NCBI GenBank assembly: GCA_902803745.1
Contig: CADCRB010000091.1
Coordinates: forward strand, 1-10,820
DNA: 10,820 nt
Direction: 5' to 3'
DNA from: an uncultured Lachnospiraceae bacterium
Lineage (GTDB): Bacteria > Bacillota > Clostridia > Lachnospirales > Lachnospiraceae
Positions 6,258 to 10,820 of the stretch are shown piece by piece. How positions within the stretch are numbered: position 1 is the first letter of the stretch; each line of letters starts with the position of its first letter. The position numbers and the translations under genes are program-made. Under the pieces are notes generated by a model. It saw only the letters and a list, made by a program, of their open reading frames with translations. It was not told where the DNA came from and made no database searches.

Positions 6258-6809
6258 TTACCCCCTTTTTAAGAAAATATGCCTGTTTGTCCTGTAATCC
6301 TTGGTTTTTAATATCTCAAAGCCGCATTCCTGAAGCTCGGAAAGCGGCGTATCGTTTGATGCCTCTACCACAACGAGACTATCCTCATTCACAAGCTTTG
6401 AGGAATAAAGAAGCTTTAGCACCTGTATCTCGTAACCCCTGTTGTACGGCGGATCTATAAATATCACATCTGCAGGCCCGGTATGCTCTAACCTTATAAG
6501 GGCAGATACCGCATCAGCTGCAATTACCTCTGCATCTTCGGCAAGATGCGTCTTTTCAAGATTCTCCTTTATCACCGCGAGAGCTTTTTTATTGTTCTCA
6601 ATAAATACAGCCTTTTCGGCTCCCCGGCTCAATGCCTCTATACCGATCGATCCTGTCCCGGCATAGACATCAATAAAATAACTTCCGGGAATATAGGTCT
6701 GCATTGTATTGAAAAGAGTTTCCTTATATCTGTCAAGCGTCGGCCTTGTTGAATCCCCTTCAAGGCTGTTTAGCAATATGCGTCTCGCCTTTCCTGCAAT
6801 CACTCTCAT
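6258..6809 (-). CDS. rsmD: 16S rRNA (guanine(966)-N2)-methyltransferase RsmD
   Basis: Methylates N2 of G966 in 16S rRNA (E. coli numbering) using S-adenosylmethionine, acting on assembled 30S proteins and RNA. 183 residues, full length. Seen: the start MRVIAGKARR, the conserved RPTLDRYKETLFNTM (22-36), the SAM-binding glycine loop DVYAGTGSIGIEALSRGA (47-64), the acidic ribose-binding end of the second strand (VFIENN, 68-73) and the catalytic N-methylase motif DPPY (119-122). The ATG at 6809 is one base after the stop of the topoisomerase A subunit and has a good GGTGAGGG Shine-Dalgarno inside that gene. In many Clostridia recG precedes rsmD; here the topoisomerase does. Confidence 0.97.
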   Translation of the reverse strand: MRVIAGKARRILLNSLEGDSTRPTLDRYKETLFNTMQTYIPGSYFIDVYAGTGSIGIEALSRGAEKAVFIENNKKALAVIKENLEKTHLAEDAEVIAADAVSALIRLEHTGPADVIFIDPPYNRGYEIQVLKLLYSSKLVNEDSLVVVEASNDTPLSELQECGFEILKTKDYRTNRHIFLKRG

Positions 6810-6810
6810 C

Positions 6811-9075
6811 TCATACCCTCACCTTGGTACCCTTGCCGTCACGCTTGGAAAGCTTCACATGAGTCAGAGCCATCTCCTTGCCTTTATACTCTATGGTCCT
6901 TTCATCGGCAAAATTCATAAAGTACATCTCTTCCAGTCTGTCCCCGGGCGTAAGCTTCATACCACGAACCCCTACGGCTCCCTTTTTCTTCTCAGGGATC
7001 TCAGTCATAGCAAATCTGATAAAGAATCCTCCCTCGGTCTGAAGCAGTATCTGCCTGTCATTTTCCTCATTAAGCGCCCTGACTCTGAACAGCTCATCAC
7101 CGCTTCCAAGAGAAGTAGCTGCAACGGTCCTCTTGGTCAGTACATCAAATTCCGATCCCTCCACAAGCTTCATCATCGCCTGTCTTGATACAAATAAAAG
7201 TCTGGATTTAACAATATTATCAAGATCATCAATATAAACAAAATTCTCCTTTGAGGAATCAAATTTGCTTAGATTATCTATCGGAACGCCCTTGTCCCTG
7301 AGCTTGGTCATGGGAAGATCCAGCACTCTGATGATATGCAGCATTCCAGTATTAGTAAAGATCCCGACACGCCCGATGTTCTTTGTAAGAAATACAGATC
7401 TGAACGAGGCTTCATCACCTTCTATAGTTTCCTTATTTCTCTCATAGGTCGCCGTATCTATTGTTCTTGCATATCCGAAGCGGTCCATAACAAAATACAC
7501 ATCAGCCTCTTCTACGGGCTTTTCGGTAAAGGCAAGTGTTACGGCATCCGTTATCTCCGTAAGCCTTTCCCGACCGTACTTTTCAGCGATCTCATCAAGC
7601 TCTTTGCATATTTCCTTTTTCATGGCTGAAGGCTTTTCCAAAAGGTTTTTGTATCTGGCGATCGCCTTCAGAGTCTCATCATGCTCCTTAAGAAGCGCCT
7701 CCAGCTCCAGCCCTATAAGCTTTGCAAGCCGCATATCAAGAATGGCGGCAGCCTGTCTTTCGGTAAAATTAAAGCTCTGCGCCTCCTTCTCCGACACTTT
7801 GGATTTGAATCTGATCCCCCTGGTATCCCCTGTAGTAAGGCATCTCATCACGGTAGCCCGGTCTCTTGATCCCCTCAGGGCCTCAATGATAAGGTCTATG
7901 AGATCCACAGCCTTTATCAGACCCTCCTGAACCTCTGATCTTTCTTCTTCCTTTTGAAGAAGGTTAGTATATTTCCTTGTATTCAGATCATATAGAAAAG
8001 CCGTATGAGCTGAGAATATGGCCTTGAGTCCCATCGTTTCAGGCCTGCCGTCGTGAACTGCCAGCATATTCACGCCGAAAGTATCTTCGAGCTTGGTCTT
8101 GGTATAGAGCAGATTTTTAAGATTTTCGGTATCCGCATCTTTCTTACACTCTATAACTATGCGTATTCCCTCTTTGGAGGACTGATTTGAGATATCTATG
8201 ATGTCAGTGGTCTTCTTTGATTCGACAAGGTCTATGACATCAGACATGAACTTGCCTATCCCGGCACCTATCATAGTATAAGGAATCTCTGAAACAACCA
8301 GAAGCCTGTGTCCGTTCTTGCCCTTCTCCTCTCTCACCCTTCCTCTGACCTTGATCTTTCCCTGTCCGGTCTCATATATCACAGGAAGCTCAGAAGCATT
8401 GGTTATGATGCCTCCGGTAGGAAAGTCAGGACCTTTGATATAATGCATGAGTCCTTCCGTGGTAATATCAGGATCATTAAGATAAGCTTTTTCAGCTTCA
8501 GTCACTTCCTTAAGGTTATGAGTGGGTGTAGACGTCGCCATTCCAACCGCTATACCTTCTGACCCGTTCACCAGAAAATTAGGTATCTTTACCGGAAGTA
8601 CTTCCGGCTCCTTCTCGGTCTCATCAAAATTCGGAACAAAATCCACAGTATTTTTATCGAGATCCTTAAGGAATGCGTCCTCCGTCACAGGATCCAGCCG
8701 GGCCTCCGTATATCTCATTGCCGCAGCCCCGTCTCCTTCTATGGAACCAAAGTTGCCATGTCCGTCTACCAGTTTCCTGCCTTTTTTGAAATCCTGCGCC
8801 ATTACGACAAGGGAATCATAGATCGAGGAATCACCATGAGGATGATATTTACCCATGGTATCTCCTACTATACGTGCGCATTTCCTGTAGGGTCTGTCAG
8901 ATCTGAGCCCAAGCTCACCCATATCATAAAGTGTTCTTCTCTGTACCGGCTTTAGACCGTCCCTGATATCCGGTATAGCCCTGGATATTATGACCGACAT
9001 TGCATAGTCGATGTACGACTGCTGCATTATATCGGAGTATTCGCTGTCAATTATATTCTTGCTGTCGGTGTTCAT
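6811..9075 (-). CDS. parC: Type IIA topoisomerase subunit A, topoisomerase IV type (ParC/GyrA family)
   Basis: The DNA breakage-reunion subunit, which forms an A2B2 enzyme with the subunit encoded just upstream to pass one duplex through another and decatenate or relax chromosomes. 754 residues. The core is complete: DIRDGLKPVQRRTLYDM (36-52), YHPHGDSSIYDSL (77-89), catalytic Tyr122 in AMRYTEARLDP, and IPNFLVNGSEGIAVGMA (164-180). The quinolone-determining positions keep Ser83 and Asp87, the wild-type state in E. coli GyrA numbering. The C-terminal beta-pinwheel starts near 522; where gyrase has its GyrA box (QRRGGKG) this protein has YERNKETIEGDE (544-555), so gyrase-type DNA wrapping is not expected in blade 1. 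A distant look-alike, KRDGKG, lies at the extreme C-terminus (744-749). AGAGGT precedes the ATG. Assignment to topo IV rather than a second gyrase rests on this missing box. Confidence 0.93.
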   Translation of the reverse strand: MNTDSKNIIDSEYSDIMQQSYIDYAMSVIISRAIPDIRDGLKPVQRRTLYDMGELGLRSDRPYRKCARIVGDTMGKYHPHGDSSIYDSLVVMAQDFKKGRKLVDGHGNFGSIEGDGAAAMRYTEARLDPVTEDAFLKDLDKNTVDFVPNFDETEKEPEVLPVKIPNFLVNGSEGIAVGMATSTPTHNLKEVTEAEKAYLNDPDITTEGLMHYIKGPDFPTGGIITNASELPVIYETGQGKIKVRGRVREEKGKNGHRLLVVSEIPYTMIGAGIGKFMSDVIDLVESKKTTDIIDISNQSSKEGIRIVIECKKDADTENLKNLLYTKTKLEDTFGVNMLAVHDGRPETMGLKAIFSAHTAFLYDLNTRKYTNLLQKEEERSEVQEGLIKAVDLIDLIIEALRGSRDRATVMRCLTTGDTRGIRFKSKVSEKEAQSFNFTERQAAAILDMRLAKLIGLELEALLKEHDETLKAIARYKNLLEKPSAMKKEICKELDEIAEKYGRERLTEITDAVTLAFTEKPVEEADVYFVMDRFGYARTIDTATYERNKETIEGDEASFRSVFLTKNIGRVGIFTNTGMLHIIRVLDLPMTKLRDKGVPIDNLSKFDSSKENFVYIDDLDNIVKSRLLFVSRQAMMKLVEGSEFDVLTKRTVAATSLGSGDELFRVRALNEENDRQILLQTEGGFFIRFAMTEIPEKKKGAVGVRGMKLTPGDRLEEMYFMNFADERTIEYKGKEMALTHVKLSKRDGKGTKVRV

Positions 9076-9098
9076 ATAGTACCTCTGCTTTACGTATT

Positions 9099-9123
9099 TT
9101 GGATATCAGGACTAAATATCCAA
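9099..9123 (-). repeat. 8-bp inverted repeat across the parE stop codon
   Basis: TTGGATAT (minus strand, 9123-9116), a 9-base loop holding the TAG stop and ATATCCAA (9106-9099) form a perfect hairpin in the mRNA between the two topoisomerase genes. No U tract follows, so it is not an intrinsic terminator. It could affect mRNA processing or the ratio of the two subunits, or be chance. Confidence 0.35.
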
Positions 9124-10820
9124 TAATGCTTCTCTTGCGTGCTCATAGATGAAGTCTCGGCGCGGTGCCACATCATTGCCCATAAGGAGCTCTGTAGTGG
9201 AGGAAGCCATACGGGCATCATCTATGGAAACACGGCGCATGCGGCGACGCTCAGGATCAAGAGTAGTCTCCCAGAGCTGCTCGGCATCCATCTCGCCAAG
9301 ACCTTTATATCTCTGAAGGGTAAAATCGCCCTTATGAGTCTTGCGATACTGTGCCAGAGCCCTGTCATCATAGAGATACTCGGGATCTCCTTTTTTAGGC
9401 TGAGCACGGTAAAGAGGAGGCATTGCAATATATACGTGTCCTTCTGAGATAAGCTCAGGCATAAAGCGGAAGAAAAGCGTGAGGAGAAGAGTTGCTATAT
9501 GCGCTCCGTCCACGTCCGCATCAGCCATTATTATTATCTTGTCATATCTAAGCTTTGTAATGTCAAAATCATTGCCGTAGCCTTCGGAAAAACCGCAGCC
9601 GAAGGAATTGATCATGGTTTTTATCTCGGCATTGGCAAGGACTTTATCTATCGAAGCCTTCTCAACATTAAGGATCTTTCCCCTTATGGGAAGTATCGCC
9701 TGGTACATGCGGTTGCGCGCTGTCCTTGCCGATCCTCCGGCGGAATCTCCCTCAACTATGAAGATCTCACACTGTGAGGCATCTCTTGATTCACAGTTTG
9801 CAAGCTTTCCGTTGGAATCAAAGGAATATTTCTGCTTCGTCAAAAGATTGGTCTTGCTCTTCTCTTCTGCTTTCCTGATCTTCGCTGCTTTTTCGGCACT
9901 GGCGAGCACTGCCTTGAGCGTATCAAGATTTCTGTCGAAATAAAGCTGCACCTCATCATTGGTGACCTTGGATACAGCCTTTGAGGCATCCTGGTTGTCA
10001 AGCTTCGTTTTAGTCTGGCCCTCGAATCTGGGATCAGGATGCTTAATCGATACGACAGCCGTCATTCCGTTCCTTATATCAGTACCGTTGAAATTGGGAT
10101 CCTTGTCCTTCAGCACGCCGAGCTGCCTGGCGTAAGAATTCATTATCTGCGTGAACTGAGCCTTGAATCCAGTGATATGGGTGCCGCCTTCTGAATTGTA
10201 GATACAGTTACAAAAGCCCAATACTTCCTCATGGAATTCATTTACATACTGGAAAGCGACCTCCACGGATATCCCCTCGGACATTCCCTTGAAATAGACA
10301 ATGTCGCTTATGCTCTCATTATTGCGGTTCATATCCTTGATAAAACCGACAAGCCCTTCCGGCTCATGATAGGTGATCTCTTCAGGTTCACTGCCGCGAA
10401 GATCCTTGTAAATGATCGTAAGCTCGGGATTTAAGTAAGCGGTCTCGTGAAGCCTGGACTTTATCTCATCAGCCTTAAACCTGACTGTATCGAATATCTC
10501 GGGATCGGGAGTGAAATTGATCTTTGTGCCTGTGCGGTTGGTCCGTCCGACCACGGGAAGCAGGCCATTTATGAGCTCTACCGTAGGCACTCCCCTCTCA
10601 TAATGGTCATGCGATATGACACCGTCACGCTTTACAGTGATATCAAGCGAACTTGAAAGCGCATTGACTGCCGAGGAGCCGACACCATGAAGACCTCCGG
10701 AAGTCTTATATGATGCGCCGTCAAACTTTCCGCCGGCGTGAAGTGTCGTAAGAACCACCCTCTCTGCGGATATGCCCTTTTCATGCATTCCCACGGGAAT
10801 GCCTCGACCGTCATCCTCTA
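9112..10820 (-). CDS. parE: Type IIA topoisomerase subunit B, topoisomerase IV type (ParE/GyrB family), N-terminus beyond window
   Basis: The ATPase and TOPRIM subunit of the same heterotetramer. About 568 residues are visible. The reading frame runs to the window edge without a start (…DDGRGIPVGMHEKG), so roughly the first 75 residues are missing; the GTG at 10794 is an internal valine. Seen: the GHKL ATP-site elements DDGRGIPVG and TSGGLHGVGSSAVNALS, the TOPRIM motifs EGDSAGGSA (9731-9753 region) with its catalytic Glu and DADVDG (9505-9522) with metal-binding Asp residues, and the C-terminal block QRYKGLGEMDAEQLWETT. It ends with LLDI 36 bases before the A subunit. There is no long insertion in the TOPRIM domain. 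GyrB and ParE are hard to tell apart in Clostridia; the topo IV label is carried over from the partner subunit. Confidence 0.93.
   Translation of the reverse strand, partial: EDDGRGIPVGMHEKGISAERVVLTTLHAGGKFDGASYKTSGGLHGVGSSAVNALSSSLDITVKRDGVISHDHYERGVPTVELINGLLPVVGRTNRTGTKINFTPDPEIFDTVRFKADEIKSRLHETAYLNPELTIIYKDLRGSEPEEITYHEPEGLVGFIKDMNRNNESISDIVYFKGMSEGISVEVAFQYVNEFHEEVLGFCNCIYNSEGGTHITGFKAQFTQIMNSYARQLGVLKDKDPNFNGTDIRNGMTAVVSIKHPDPRFEGQTKTKLDNQDASKAVSKVTNDEVQLYFDRNLDTLKAVLASAEKAAKIRKAEEKSKTNLLTKQKYSFDSNGKLANCESRDASQCEIFIVEGDSAGGSARTARNRMYQAILPIRGKILNVEKASIDKVLANAEIKTMINSFGCGFSEGYGNDFDITKLRYDKIIIMADADVDGAHIATLLLTLFFRFMPELISEGHVYIAMPPLYRAQPKKGDPEYLYDDRALAQYRKTHKGDFTLQRYKGLGEMDAEQLWETTLDPERRRMRRVSIDDARMASSTTELLMGNDVAPRRDFIYEHAREALLDI

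Noticed and set aside
9112..10794. A complete 560-residue topoisomerase B subunit starting at GTG 10794
   Set aside because: The frame continues upstream into DDGRGIPVG, a conserved ATP-site motif, so GTG is an internal valine and the gene is cut by the window edge.

Overview
The window reads as a stretch of low-to-mid GC Clostridia chromosome, most likely Lachnospiraceae (an inference from gene content and protein style, not from a marker gene). All ten supported genes lie on the minus strand, so transcription runs from position 10820 towards 1. Intergenic gaps are small and there is no stretch of more than about 110 bases without a gene. I see no tRNA, rRNA, CRISPR array, insertion sequence or phage gene.

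Layout in the direction of transcription: a 5'-truncated type IIA topoisomerase ATPase/TOPRIM subunit (ParE/GyrB family, 9112-10820) and its cleavage subunit (ParC/GyrA family, 6811-9075). These are followed with almost no gap by rsmD (16S rRNA methyltransferase), coaD (coenzyme A synthesis), a coiled-coil 'V-ATPase subunit H-like' protein, pepD (M20 dipeptidase), a two-TM protein of unknown function, an RluA-family pseudouridine synthase and recU (Holliday junction resolvase). Spacing from the topoisomerase A subunit to recU is 1-8 bp, or a 4-bp ATGA/TTGA overlap. The block therefore looks like one long, translationally coupled housekeeping operon for DNA topology and recombination, ribosome modification, cofactor synthesis and peptide breakdown.

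After recU the style changes. A separate small gene (1073-1336) has its own sigma-A-like promoter and a near-perfect Shine-Dalgarno. It encodes an 87-residue protein with a textbook double-glycine leader (ELxxIxGG), followed by a perfect 11-bp hairpin. It is the only accessory-looking gene here and the best candidate for something poorly described: an orphan secreted or processed peptide with no transporter or modification enzyme in view.

The window ends inside hisZ (1-964), the regulatory subunit of ATP phosphoribosyltransferase and probably the first gene of a histidine operon continuing to the left. Its start has no visible Shine-Dalgarno and sits directly behind a plausible -10 element, so a nearly leaderless mRNA is possible.

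I found no evidence for a complete, previously undescribed multi-gene system in this window. Most of it is ordinary core genome.
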